Below are positions 1 to 8,421 of a stretch of 64,000 bases of DNA, in pieces. Below the pieces are notes generated by a model that worked only from the letters and a program-made list of their open reading frames with translations, was not told the origin of the DNA and did not search any database. Position numbers and translations under genes: made by a program. The stretch covers positions 1,984,001 to 2,048,000 of the forward strand of contig NZ_CP075188.1 in NCBI RefSeq assembly GCF_020510525.1. The letters are read 5' to 3'. The stretch is from Quatrionicoccus australiensis (GTDB lineage: Bacteria; Pseudomonadota; Gammaproteobacteria; Burkholderiales; Rhodocyclaceae). The stretch's first letter is position 1, and each line of letters starts with the position of its first letter.

Positions 1-2
1 CA

Positions 3-389
3 CTGGCCGGCAACCGGTTCACCGGCCAGCGCAACACGGTCAGCGCCTATGGCAACTGGGGCGGCTACCCGGAGTTTGTTTTGATGCCCTATGTCAACGC
101 CGAAAACAACGGTGTTTCGGCCATTGCCGGCAGCCGGACGGCCAAGCTCACCGTGCTGTGGGATCTACGCTCGATTGGCCTGGCCGAGCAGAGCCTGCTG
201 TTCGGGCATGCCCGCATTGATATCGACGACGCCATCCAGCCGGCCAGCGATATCGTCGTCAACAGCCTGATCTACCGTGCCCGCCTGAGTCCGAAAGTCT
301 CGGCCCGCCTCGCTGCGGAGGCGAGAAGCTCGGCCAACAGCCGCTACGACAACAAGTTCGTCGCGCTGGCGCTGCGCTACGATTTTTGA
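3..389 (+). CDS. C-terminal part of an outer-membrane beta-barrel protein (5' end outside window)
   Basis: The reading frame is open from the first bases and ends at 389, so only the last 128 residues are visible. The segment has alternating polar/hydrophobic stretches and ends in KFVALALRYDF. A terminal aromatic residue in this setting is the usual signal of barrel proteins recognised by BamA. The sequence contains no catalytic motif. It could be a porin or another surface barrel, and the family cannot be named from this fragment. A TTG at 81 and an ATG at 84 are internal, because the frame continues upstream without a stop. Confidence 0.6.
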   Translation: MAGNRFTGQRNTVSAYGNWGGYPEFVLMPYVNAENNGVSAIAGSRTAKLTVLWDLRSIGLAEQSLLFGHARIDIDDAIQPASDIVVNSLIYRARLSPKVSARLAAEARSSANSRYDNKFVALALRYDF

Positions 390-473
390 TGCGGCGGACC
401 TTCGTCACGGTGCCGGCCGCCTGCGGCATAATCCGCGGCTTTCCCTGCCGCTTTTACTTCTCCCGCCTTGTCG

Positions 474-1178
474 ATGACCCACCCGGAACAGCCTGAAGCA
501 TCCCGCCTCTCCATCCTGGCGCTGACCGCGCCGGTGGCGATGGGCTACGTACCGCTCGGCTCGGTATTCGGCTTTCTCTTCGTCCAGGCCGGCGCCGAGT
601 GGTGGCTGGCCGTGCTTGCCAGCCTCTGCGTCTATGCCGGCGCGGCGCAATTCATGATGATCCCGATGCTCGCTGCCGGCCTGCCGGTCGGCGCCATTGC
701 GCTGGCAACGCTGATCGTCAATCTGCGCCATATTTTCTACGGCCTGTCGCTGCTCGAAAGAATGCCGAACCAGCGTCTGCTGCGCTGGTATCTGGTTTTT
801 GCGCTGACCGACGAGACCTATTCGCTACTGACCTCACTGCCCAAAACCGTCGGCCACCGCCAGATGGCGGGGATTGCGCTACTCAATCAGGGCTGGTGGT
901 TGCTCGGTACGCTGCTCGGCGCCCTGATCGGCGCCAGCGCCAAGCTGCCGCTGGCCGGCCTCGACTTTGCCCTGGCTGCGCTGTTTGCCGTGCTGACGGT
1001 GGAGCAGTGGCGGGCGCGCCGGGATGCCTTCCCGATCTGGGTGGCGTTGTTTGCCTACGGCATTGCCCAGTGGCTGGCGCCGCAACAGGCGCTGCTGATC
1101 GCCATCGTGCTGAGCATCCTGGTTGGCCTGTGGCGCAAGCCGGCGAGCGCGGAATTGTCCGGCGAGGCAAAGCAATGA
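474..1178 (+). CDS. azlC: AzlC-family branched-chain amino acid exporter, large subunit
   Basis: A 234-residue polytopic inner-membrane protein that matches the AzlC/YgaZ family in length and in the motifs YVPLGSVFGF, VYAGAAQFMM and LIVNLRHIFYGLSL. With AzlD it exports branched-chain amino acids or their analogues. The first ATG is at 474; a TTG two codons earlier (468) is possible but less likely. The stop overlaps the azlD start in an ATGA arrangement, so the two are translationally coupled. There is no regulator gene nearby. Confidence 0.9.
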   Translation: MTHPEQPEASRLSILALTAPVAMGYVPLGSVFGFLFVQAGAEWWLAVLASLCVYAGAAQFMMIPMLAAGLPVGAIALATLIVNLRHIFYGLSLLERMPNQRLLRWYLVFALTDETYSLLTSLPKTVGHRQMAGIALLNQGWWLLGTLLGALIGASAKLPLAGLDFALAALFAVLTVEQWRARRDAFPIWVALFAYGIAQWLAPQQALLIAIVLSILVGLWRKPASAELSGEAKQ

Positions 1179-1504
1179 GCGACAGTCCCTACATCATCAC
1201 GGTGCTGCTGGCGATGGCGCTGGTCACCTTTGCCTTGCGCGCCTTGCCTTTCCTGGCGGCGCAATGGCTGGGCAGGCACCCCTGGGTTGCCCAACTCGGG
1301 CGCTTCCTGCCGCTCGCCATCATGACCCTGTTGCTGCTGCATGCCATGCATGGCGCCAGCAGCGAACACGCCGCCGGCCCCTGGCCGGAACTGGTGGCAG
1401 TCGCGGTGGTTGTGCTGCTGCAATTGAAGAGTCGCAATCCCTTGTTGAGCATCGTCGCAGGCACCGGGTTATATGTCCTTCTCAGGAATTTTGGCCTGGT
1501 TTGA
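1175..1504 (+). CDS. azlD: AzlD-family branched-chain amino acid exporter, small subunit
   Basis: A 109-residue protein with about four hydrophobic segments, the usual size and layout of AzlD/YgaH. The motif FALRALPFL near the N-terminus is typical of the family. It starts inside the azlC stop (ATGA overlap) and ends 26 bases before the converging cobA stop. The role as small partner subunit of AzlC is inferred from family and pairing. Confidence 0.88.
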   Translation: MSDSPYIITVLLAMALVTFALRALPFLAAQWLGRHPWVAQLGRFLPLAIMTLLLLHAMHGASSEHAAGPWPELVAVAVVVLLQLKSRNPLLSIVAGTGLYVLLRNFGLV

Positions 1505-1530
1505 GGCGTCGACCGGTGTGTGGTCAGTCT

Positions 1531-2319
1531 TTACAGTAGGCATGGCGAAAACTCCTGTAACGGCGGGGGCAACTTCTCCTTGTCGAGCAAACCGACAACG
1601 CTGCCGATAACCAGCAGGGTCGGCGGTTTCACGGCGAATTTTCTTGCCGTTTCCGGCAGAAGGTTGAGCCGGCTCGGGTAGATGCGCTGTTGCGGCCAGG
1701 TCGCCTTGTAGATCAACGCGGCCGGTGTGTCGCCGGGCAGGCCGGCGGCCTGCAACTGCTCGCTGATGATTTCCAGGCCCTTGACGCCCATGTAGATGAC
1801 GACCGTCTGCTTGGGCTGGGCGAGGGCGGCCCAGTTCAGGTCTATCGTGTGATCCTTGAGATGGCCGGTAACGAAGACGCAGCTTTGCGCGTGCTCGCGG
1901 TGCGTCAGCGGAAAGCCGAAGGCGGCCGCGGCGCCGAGCGCTGCCGTGATGCCGGGGACGATGTCGACCGGGATGCCGTTTTCAAGGAGCAATTCCATTT
2001 CCTCGCCGCCACGTCCGAAGACGAAGGGATCGCCGCCCTTTAGGCGAACGACGCGGCGCCCGGCGAGAGCCAGTTCGAGCAGCAGTTGCGAAATCTCTTC
2101 CTGCGGCAGGGTGTGGTTGCCGGCTGCCTTGCCGACGTAGATGCGCTCGGCGGTCGACGGCGCAAAAGCAAGGATTTCCGGCGCTACGAGGTTGTCGTAG
2201 ACGATCACCTCGGCCTGCTGCAGGCGATGCAGCGCCTTCAGCGTCAGCAGCTCCGGATCGCCGGGGCCGGCGCCGACCAGTGCCACGCAGCCCGGAGGAA
2301 AGGGCGAGGGCGTCAGCAT
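1531..2319 (-). CDS. cobA: Uroporphyrinogen-III C-methyltransferase (SUMT)
   Basis: A 262-residue single-domain SUMT that makes precorrin-2 from uroporphyrinogen III by two SAM-dependent methylations. The N-terminal VALVGAGPGDPELLTLKAL loop, the VRLKGGDPFVFGRGGEE motif and VPGITAALGAAA are diagnostic of the family. There is no CysG reductase/chelatase domain, so this copy feeds corrin synthesis. ATG at 2319 overlaps the preceding ferredoxin gene by 7 bases. It is the last gene of the cobalamin operon. Confidence 0.95.
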   Translation of the reverse strand: MLTPSPFPPGCVALVGAGPGDPELLTLKALHRLQQAEVIVYDNLVAPEILAFAPSTAERIYVGKAAGNHTLPQEEISQLLLELALAGRRVVRLKGGDPFVFGRGGEEMELLLENGIPVDIVPGITAALGAAAAFGFPLTHREHAQSCVFVTGHLKDHTIDLNWAALAQPKQTVVIYMGVKGLEIISEQLQAAGLPGDTPAALIYKATWPQQRIYPSRLNLLPETARKFAVKPPTLLVIGSVVGLLDKEKLPPPLQEFSPCLL

Positions 2320-2657
2320 GCGCCGGGCTCCGCCTGATGGAAGACGAGATCGGCGACGACTTCGCCGTTTTTCAGGTGCTGCTCGACGATGCGTTCCAGG
2401 TTGTTCTCGGTGACGTTGTAATACCAGGTGCCGTCCGGCTGCACGCACATCACCGGGCCACCCTTGCAGGCGGCGAAGCAGCCGACCTTGGTGCGCTTGA
2501 CGCGCAGCTCGCCCTGGTCCAGCCCGGCCGCTTTCAAGGTTTCGCCGAGGCGGCCGAAAAGTGCCTCGGATTCGCCGTTGACCGTACAGCGCGGGCCGGT
2601 GCACACCAGCAGGTGGCGCTTGTAGGCGCCAATCTTGGGCTTGACGACTTCGCTCAT
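2313..2657 (-). CDS. Thioredoxin-like [2Fe-2S] ferredoxin of the cobalamin operon
   Basis: 114 residues with cysteines C19 and C24 (CTGPRC) and C60 and C64 (CFAAC), the spacing of thioredoxin-fold [2Fe-2S] ferredoxins. GPVMCVQPDGTWY after the second pair also fits that family. It overlaps cobJ upstream by 4 bases and cobA downstream by 7, so it is co-translated with corrin-ring methylases. The redox partner is unknown; ring contraction by CobJ with CbiG, or precorrin-6 reduction, are possible users. This is inferred from position only. Confidence 0.8.
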   Translation of the reverse strand: MSEVVKPKIGAYKRHLLVCTGPRCTVNGESEALFGRLGETLKAAGLDQGELRVKRTKVGCFAACKGGPVMCVQPDGTWYYNVTENNLERIVEQHLKNGEVVADLVFHQAEPGAC

Positions 2658-3640
2658 GCTTCGACCTCGTTGGCTTCGCCTTCTTCCGGTATTTCCGTCG
2701 CCAGCACGGCGGCGATGTAGTCCGCGGGCAGGCGGTAATCGACGGCCAGTTCGGCGGCCGTCCGGCCGCTTGCCTGGATTTCCGCCATCCAGCCGTTGAG
2801 GCCGGTGGACAGCGAGCGGCCGGCCTGTTCGCCGGCGTGCGTGTTGCGCTCGCCGTCGGCCACCACGTACTTGTTGGCATAGCCGCGCGGCGTCACCATC
2901 AGGCCGTGCCGCATGAAGGTGTTGGAATTGCCGATCAGCACCGTGGTCAGCATGCCGATGTCGGCCTCGGCCATTTTTTCCAGGGTGGTGAATTCGATGC
3001 GCTGCTTCGGCCGGTAGGCCGACTTGACGATCGCCACCGGCGTCTGCGGATCGCGATGGCGCAGGAAGAGGCGCTGCGCCTCGACGATCTGCTGTGTACG
3101 CCGGCCGCTCTTCGGGTTGTAGAGCGCGACGACGAAATCGGCATAGGCCACGGCATCGAGCCTGCGCGCGATGGTCGGCCACGGCGTCAGCAGGTCGGAC
3201 AGCGAAATGGCGCAGAAATCGTGGGTCAGCGGTGCGCCGACCAGCGCCGCGCAGGTGTTGAGCGCCGAGGCGCCGGGCACGATCTCGACCTCGATGTCCG
3301 AATCCGGCGTCCAGCCGGCCTGGAACAGCACCTCGAAAGTCGGTCCGGCCATGCCGTACACGCCGGCATCGCCCGACGACACGAGCGCTACCTTCTTGCC
3401 CTGGCGGGCGCGGTCGAGCGCCTCAATGGCGCGGTCGAGTTCTTCGGTCATCGACTTCTTGATGACTTCCTTGCCTTCGACCAGGTCAGCGACCAGGCGG
3501 ATGTAGGTGACGTAGCCGATCACCGTGTCGGCCTCGGCAATCGCGGCGCGGGCGCGCGCCGTCAGGTGGTCGTTGCTGCCCGGGCCGAGGCCGACGAGCA
3601 TGATCTTGCCGGTTTTTGCGGTGGGTTCTGGTGCGTTCAT
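2654..3640 (-). CDS. cobJ: Precorrin-3B / cobalt-factor III C17-methyltransferase with C-terminal extension
   Basis: 328 residues. Residues ~10-250 form the tetrapyrrole methylase domain (MLVGLGPGSNDHLT, VSSGDAGVYGMAGP, VPGASALNTCAALVGAPLTHDF, ALYNPKSGRR). The enzyme methylates C17 and drives ring contraction. Family members are usually about 250 residues; here some 75 extra residues follow (GLNGWMAEIQASGRTAAELA to the end) without cysteines. It starts in an ATGA-type overlap with cobE and overlaps the ferredoxin gene by 4 bases. It may equally be called CbiH. Confidence 0.9.
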   Translation of the reverse strand: MNAPEPTAKTGKIMLVGLGPGSNDHLTARARAAIAEADTVIGYVTYIRLVADLVEGKEVIKKSMTEELDRAIEALDRARQGKKVALVSSGDAGVYGMAGPTFEVLFQAGWTPDSDIEVEIVPGASALNTCAALVGAPLTHDFCAISLSDLLTPWPTIARRLDAVAYADFVVALYNPKSGRRTQQIVEAQRLFLRHRDPQTPVAIVKSAYRPKQRIEFTTLEKMAEADIGMLTTVLIGNSNTFMRHGLMVTPRGYANKYVVADGERNTHAGEQAGRSLSTGLNGWMAEIQASGRTAAELAVDYRLPADYIAAVLATEIPEEGEANEVEA

Positions 3641-4032
3641 GCGGGGATCCTTGCAATGGAGACGGTGGCATTGCGGCCGTCCAGGCCGCGCAGCTTGTGT
3701 TTTTCGATGAGTAGATGGCTTTTGTTGGCGCCGGCCGCGAGCAGCGCTGCCGCTTCCGAGACGGAAGGCGTGCCGGTGTACTTGCGGACGGTTTCCGACG
3801 GATTCGGCACGTCGACCGCTGCCAGTTCGGCTGCCGTATGGAAGCGGCACGGCCAGCCATGGCTGGCGATGACTTCGAGCAGGCCGGGCTCGTCGGCCTT
3901 CAGGTCGATGCTCGCCGCCGCCCAGACGTCCACCAGCGAAGCGCCGCAAGCGGCGAGCGCCTGGGCGATGCAGCGTTCGATGGTGATGGCGGGTGTGTTG
4001 CGGTCGCAACCGAGGCCGAGGGCGATTTTCAA
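3637..4032 (-). CDS. cobE: CobE / CbiG C-terminal-domain protein
   Basis: 131 residues matching the small CobE/CbiG-C domain: KIALGLGCDRNTPA at the N-terminus and SVSEAAALLAAG and KYTGTPSVSE further on. In the oxygen-independent route this domain pairs with CbiG for deacylation of cobalt-precorrin-5A. The frame stays open far upstream into the repeat element, but family alignment begins at the TTG codon at 4032, which has GGGAG 8 bases before it. It is split from cbiG by 383 bases holding an inverted-repeat element. Confidence 0.78.
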   Translation of the reverse strand: MKIALGLGCDRNTPAITIERCIAQALAACGASLVDVWAAASIDLKADEPGLLEVIASHGWPCRFHTAAELAAVDVPNPSETVRKYTGTPSVSEAAALLAAGANKSHLLIEKHKLRGLDGRNATVSIARIPA

Positions 4033-4090
4033 AAGAGAAACTCCCGAACCCCAAAAAACTGACTCAGCAGAGAACGGAGGACAGCCTCTT

Positions 4091-4363
4091 CCCCCTTCGA
4101 GAGCGCCGAGCAGCGCGAGCCGGGCGGGAATTGGCTGGTCTCTTGTTTGACTGCTGCTTTCCGCCGTGGCGCGGCGTCTTCCTTTCTTTGCTTCGCCAAA
4201 GAAAGGAAGCAAAGAAAGGCGACCCCCGCGTTCGCGCCGGACCTGCGGTCCGGTCCCCTGTGCTGCTCGACCGGGCGGGCAGCTCGCAAAACTCGCCTGC
4301 GGCTCAAACATTGCTCGCTGACTTCCCCCGCCCGGCCTGTGCTGCTCGGCGCTCTCGAGGGGG
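4091..4363. repeat. 273-bp element with 40-bp imperfect terminal inverted repeats
   Basis: The left end (4091-4130) and right end (4323-4363) are nearly exact inverted copies; both contain the core GAGAGCGCCGAGCAGC, read on opposite strands. Inside, 4178-4190 and 4197-4209 form a perfect 13-bp inverted repeat (CTTCCTTTCTTTG) with a 6-base loop. The element has no convincing gene; its open frames are low-complexity and strand-symmetric. It sits between cbiG and cobE inside the operon and would fold strongly in the transcript. It looks like a non-autonomous miniature element or REP-type repeat. Confidence 0.7.
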
Positions 4364-4415
4364 ATGAAAGACGGGCGTTTGCCTTGGTTTCGACTAAAGA
4401 CATTTGTTTTCTATT

Positions 4416-5159
4416 TCAGTTTTCTTTGCTTGGCCGATACGTCACCTGCCGCCCCGCCAGCCGCGCCGCGTACTCCGCCGGCATCGCCCTCTCGCTGATC
4501 CACAGCACTGCCGCGTAGCGGTCGACGTCGATTTCCTCGAGTTTTTCAAACAGCGTGACGTTTGCCGGCAAGGGCCCGGTTCGGCCGTTGGCGTGGTTGA
4601 ACCACCAGTTGGGCGAGCCGGCTTCCTGGACCAGGGCGACCGCTTCGTCATTGACCATCGCGGCGCTGACCCTCACCAGTTCTTCGTGCGTCGCCTCGAA
4701 GGTCCAGCCCAGTTCGCGGCCGAGGAGGTCCACGCCTATGGTCTGGCGGGCGTCCGAGGCGGTGGTCAGTACCGCCTGGGCGCCGAGCGCGGTGGCGAGG
4801 TGGCCGGCCAGCGCGTTGGCGCCGCCGAGGTGGCCGGAGAGGACGGGAATCGAGAAGCGGCTGGCTTCGTCGATGACAACGATAGCCGGGTCGCTTTCCT
4901 TGTTTTTCAGGTGCGGCGCGATCAGGCGCACGACGGCGCCGAGCGAGACGATGGCGACGATGCCGTCGAAGGCGGCGAACAGCGCCGGAATCTGGTCGCC
5001 GACCTTGCCCTCATAGCAATGGGTGGCGCCCGGCGCGGCGGCCGCGGCTTCGGCGCGGAATTTCTCCGGCGCGAACAGTTGCGCGCCGGGCAGTGCGGCA
5101 ACGACTTTCGCAGCCAGCGCGATGCCATGTTTGGTGATGGAGACGACGGCGTATTTCAT
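4416..5159 (-). CDS. cbiG: Cobalamin biosynthesis protein CbiG (N-terminal and central domains)
   Basis: 247 residues from ATG 5159, where family similarity begins (MKYAVVSITKHG). A GTG at 5180 would add seven residues. The central block IVSLGAVVRLIAPHLKNKESDPAIVV and the HLGGANALA motif are typical of CbiG, which opens the delta-lactone of cobalt-precorrin-5A. The C-terminal domain usually fused to CbiG is encoded separately by cobE downstream. This split form is common in proteobacteria. It lies 27 bases downstream of cobI. Confidence 0.88.
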   Translation of the reverse strand: MKYAVVSITKHGIALAAKVVAALPGAQLFAPEKFRAEAAAAAPGATHCYEGKVGDQIPALFAAFDGIVAIVSLGAVVRLIAPHLKNKESDPAIVVIDEASRFSIPVLSGHLGGANALAGHLATALGAQAVLTTASDARQTIGVDLLGRELGWTFEATHEELVRVSAAMVNDEAVALVQEAGSPNWWFNHANGRTGPLPANVTLFEKLEEIDVDRYAAVLWISERAMPAEYAARLAGRQVTYRPSKEN

Positions 5160-5186
5160 CGGTGGACGGTCCGTTTTCACGGTTTT

Positions 5187-5990
5187 TCAGGCGTCGACCG
5201 TCTCGGCTTGCTCGAGAACGATCTCCTTGCGCTTCCTGCAGCCCCGGCGCAGCTCGCCGCGCACGCGCTTGGGGTTCTGGACGAGCAGCAGCGACAGGTA
5301 ATTGACCTTCTCGCCGCGCAGGCTGGCGATGTCGCGGACGATGCGCTCCGCGGGTGAGCCGACTTTCTCGATGAAGACCGAGCTGGCGAGCAGGTCGCGG
5401 CGTTCGAGCAGGTCGAGGATCTCGTCGAGCAGTGGTTTGACCTTGAGCAGGGCTAGCGTGTCGAACTCGTCGAGCAGGTGGTCGATGACGCCGACGCCGT
5501 AGGCGGCCGGGATGATGGCGAAGGTTTCGTCTTCTTCGGCCAGCGTCACGCCGGTGCTGGCCGCGGCGGCGGCAAACGAGGAGACGCCGGGAATGGTCTC
5601 GACCTCGACTTCCGGCGCCAGTTCGCGCACGACGCGGGCGAGGTGGCCGAAAGTGGCGAAGGTCGAGGCGTCGCCTTCGACCAGGAAGACGAGGTCGCGC
5701 CCTTCGGCGAGCAGTTCGACGGTCTGCGTCGCGGCGCGCGCCCAGGCCTTGGCCAGGATGTCGGCGTCGCGCGTCATCGGGAAGACCAGTTCGACCGCGT
5801 CGGCCGGCACGGCGATGCCGCCGCGCTCGACGATGGCCAGCGCGTAGGATGATTCCTCGGCCTTCTTGACCGGGTACAGCCAGCGCGCGCCGGATTGCAG
5901 CGCTGCCCAGGCGCGGCGGGTGATCAGTTCGGGGTCGCCGGGGCCGAGCGAAGCGCCGATGAGTCGGCCGTAGCGTTGGGGTTCAGTCAT
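5187..5990 (-). CDS. cobI: Precorrin-2 / cobalt-factor II C20-methyltransferase
   Basis: 267 residues with the tetrapyrrole methylase pattern: GRLIGASLGPGDPELIT, FLVEGDASTFATFGHL and ETIPGVSSFAAAAA. It methylates C20 of precorrin-2 or its cobalt form (CbiL-equivalent). ATG 5990 overlaps the stop of the CbiE/T gene by 4 bases. A GTCGACC motif at the 3' end lies in the coding sequence (C-terminal ETVDA). Confidence 0.93.
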   Translation of the reverse strand: MTEPQRYGRLIGASLGPGDPELITRRAWAALQSGARWLYPVKKAEESSYALAIVERGGIAVPADAVELVFPMTRDADILAKAWARAATQTVELLAEGRDLVFLVEGDASTFATFGHLARVVRELAPEVEVETIPGVSSFAAAAASTGVTLAEEDETFAIIPAAYGVGVIDHLLDEFDTLALLKVKPLLDEILDLLERRDLLASSVFIEKVGSPAERIVRDIASLRGEKVNYLSLLLVQNPKRVRGELRRGCRKRKEIVLEQAETVDA

Positions 5991-7276
5991 GCGTTTTCCT
6001 TGTTCTGTGCCCAGGCGGTGACGATCCACACCGGGTTCTGCGCCGCCATGCGGTGCATGTCGAGAATCGGCTGGCTGCGGCTGGCTTGCAGTTGCACCAC
6101 GTCCCAGCCGGCGCCCGCGGCCTTGAGCGCGCTCGTCGCCGTCGCCAGGTTTTCCAGCGTGACGAAATTCATCACCAGCCGGCCAACGGGTTTCAGGCGG
6201 GCGAGGATCAGCTGGATCAGCTCGTCCAGCTCGCCGCCGGAGCCACCGATGAAGACCGCGTCCGGGTCTGGCCAGGTGTCGAGCAGCGTCGGCGCCTTGC
6301 CTTCGCACAGCGTGTAGTTGCCGACGCGGAAGCGCTCGGCGTTGGCGCGCGCGTTGGCGGCGTCGGCGGTATTTTTTTCGATCGCCCAGACATGGCCCTG
6401 CGGCGCCAGCCCGGCGGCTTCGAGGCCGACCGAACCGGAACCGGCGCCGATGTCCCAGACCACGGCATCGGGCTTCAGGCGCAATTTGGCCAGCGACAGG
6501 GCGCGCGCTTCCTGCTTGGTGATCAGGCCCTTCTCGGGCGAACGCTGGAGGTAGGCGAGATCGTCGCGCCCGAAGGCCGGCGCGCTTTCCGGCGGGCGTT
6601 CGACGAGCACGACATTGGGGCCGGAAAAGGCCATTTTTGCGGCGTCGACCGCTGGCAGGCCGCGATGGATTGCCTCGTCGGGCAGCAGCAGCCGGCAGGC
6701 CACCGACAGGCGCGCCTCCGGAAAGCCGGCGATCAACAGCGCCCGCGCCAGCCGTGCCGGATCGTTCTGCGGGCTGGTGAACAGCGCGACGCGCGGATGC
6801 AGTGCGATGGCGCGCATCAGCGGGTAAAGGCCGTGCGTCGGCGGCGCACCGACCAGCCATTCGCCCGCATCGGCGCTGTGGCAGGAGGCGATTTTGATGT
6901 CCGCCCAGGGCGTCTGGAAGCGCGCAAAGGCGAGTTGCAAGGTCGAGACGGCGGGAATGACGGTCAGCGCCTCCGCCCCGAGCTTGCTTCCCAGCCAGCC
7001 GGCGATGCCGTGGCAGAGCGGATCGCCGGTGGCGAGCACGACGACGCGGCGGCCGGCGGACGTGGCTGCGGTAATCCAGCCCGGTACGGCGGTAAGTTGG
7101 CCGTCCATGTCCTGCACTTCGCTGCCAGCGGCGAGATGAGGACGCACCAGATCCAGCGTGCGGCCGGCGCCGATCACCAGGTCGGCTGCGCGCAGATGCT
7201 GGCGGGCGGCGTCACCCAGCCCGGCCCAGCCGTCGTCGAGGATGCCGAGCAGGATGCAGTTCGTAGTGTTTGTCAT
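5987..7276 (-). CDS. cobL: Fused CbiE-CbiT precorrin-6Y/7 C5,C15-methyltransferase and decarboxylase
   Basis: 429 residues. The N-terminal ~200 residues are the CbiE (C5 methylase) domain (LLGILDDGWAGL, VVLATGDPLCHGI, VIPAVSTLQLAFAR). From about residue 230 the CbiT domain begins with GLITKQEARA and the SAM-binding motif VWDIGAGSGSVGLE, followed by DAVFIGGSGGELDEL. It methylates C5 and C15 and decarboxylates the C12 acetate. It overlaps both neighbours by 4 bases (cobI and cbiD). Confidence 0.93.
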   Translation of the reverse strand: MTNTTNCILLGILDDGWAGLGDAARQHLRAADLVIGAGRTLDLVRPHLAAGSEVQDMDGQLTAVPGWITAATSAGRRVVVLATGDPLCHGIAGWLGSKLGAEALTVIPAVSTLQLAFARFQTPWADIKIASCHSADAGEWLVGAPPTHGLYPLMRAIALHPRVALFTSPQNDPARLARALLIAGFPEARLSVACRLLLPDEAIHRGLPAVDAAKMAFSGPNVVLVERPPESAPAFGRDDLAYLQRSPEKGLITKQEARALSLAKLRLKPDAVVWDIGAGSGSVGLEAAGLAPQGHVWAIEKNTADAANARANAERFRVGNYTLCEGKAPTLLDTWPDPDAVFIGGSGGELDELIQLILARLKPVGRLVMNFVTLENLATATSALKAAGAGWDVVQLQASRSQPILDMHRMAAQNPVWIVTAWAQNKENA

Positions 7277-8421
7277 GCTTCTTCTTCCTCGACGCGGCAG
7301 ATGAAATTGCCGTCGAAATCGCAGACCAGCACGGTCAGGCGGTAGGGGCCGGGGTGCATGGCCTTGAGGCTGCGGATCGCCTTGATCGCCAGCCGACGGT
7401 GGAATTCGACGGCGAGGCCGAGGCCGGCCAGGCGTTCGGCGGCAAAGCGGGCGGTTTCGGCGGCGCGGATTTCCTCGACGAGGTCGGGTGGGGCGCCGAC
7501 TTCCTGCGCCGATTCGGCGAGGATGTCGCGGTCGACCTCGGCTTTCCAGGCATGCGTCACGGCCAGGCCCTGACACATTTTGGTCAGCTTGCCGACCATC
7601 GCGCCGACATAGACATGCGGCAATTTGCGCTTGATGGCGCTGGCGAAGGCCGCCTTGACGAAGTCGCCCATCTGTACGAAGCAGGACTCGTCGAGTTCCG
7701 GCAACTGGGCCATGGCGAATTTTTCGGTACGGCCGCCGGTGGTGAACACGGCACTGGTCTGGCCCTGTTTGGCCGCCACATCGACCGCCTGCACGACGCT
7801 GGCACGGAAGGCGGCGGTCGAGTAGGGGCGCACGATGCCGGTGGTGCCGAGGATGGAAATGCCGCCGAGGATGCCGAGGCGGGCATTCAGCGTCTTTTTC
7901 GCCATTTCTTCGCCGCCGGGCACCGAAATCCGGACTTCCAGACCGTCGTGATCGAGCAGCTCGCCGGCCACGGCGCGCACGTTGTCGCGGATGTTGCGTT
8001 GCGGCACCGGGTTGATCGCCGGGCCGCCGACTTCGAGGCCCAGCCCGTCCTTGGTCACGATGCCGACGCCGGGGCCGCCGGCGAGCAGGATTTCGCCGGC
8101 GCGGTGCGGCAGCAGGCGGACGTCGGCGGTCAGATGCGCGCCGTTGGTCGCATCCGGATCGTCGCCGGCATCCTTGATGACCACGGCGTGCGCCGTGCCG
8201 GACGATTCCTCGACGCAGCCGTCGGTCACCGCAAAGGCGACGTCGCTGCCGTTGGGCAGGTGGCAAACAATCGTCTCCGGCACTTCGCTGAGCACCAGGC
8301 CGAGCGTGGCGGCGCGCGCTGCGGCGGCCGCGCAGGCGCCGGTCGTGAAGCCGCTGCGGTTGCCGCGCTGGCGCTTGCCGTCGCCCTTGCGGACCTTGTC
8401 CGGTTTCGCGTTGTCAGTCAT
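7273..8421 (-). CDS. cbiD: Cobalt-precorrin-5B C1-methyltransferase
   Basis: 382 residues beginning with the family signature RSGFTTGACAAAAARAA, with GITVT-like GVGIVTKDGLGL and ILGGISILGTTGIVRPYS further on. CbiD methylates C1 in the cobalt-early pathway, replacing CobF of the aerobic route. ATG 8421 abuts the stop of cobH directly, and the 3' end overlaps cobL by 4 bases. Confidence 0.94.
   Translation of the reverse strand: MTDNAKPDKVRKGDGKRQRGNRSGFTTGACAAAAARAATLGLVLSEVPETIVCHLPNGSDVAFAVTDGCVEESSGTAHAVVIKDAGDDPDATNGAHLTADVRLLPHRAGEILLAGGPGVGIVTKDGLGLEVGGPAINPVPQRNIRDNVRAVAGELLDHDGLEVRISVPGGEEMAKKTLNARLGILGGISILGTTGIVRPYSTAAFRASVVQAVDVAAKQGQTSAVFTTGGRTEKFAMAQLPELDESCFVQMGDFVKAAFASAIKRKLPHVYVGAMVGKLTKMCQGLAVTHAWKAEVDRDILAESAQEVGAPPDLVEEIRAAETARFAAERLAGLGLAVEFHRRLAIKAIRSLKAMHPGPYRLTVLVCDFDGNFICRVEEEEA

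Noticed and set aside
3993..4518. Several short frames in the inverted-repeat element
   Set aside because: They are symmetric products of the repeat arms and resemble no protein fold.
5987..8266. A 759-codon open frame on the minus strand
   Set aside because: Only its last part is the CbiE/T protein from ATG 7276; the rest is an Arg/Pro-rich shadow of cbiD in another frame.
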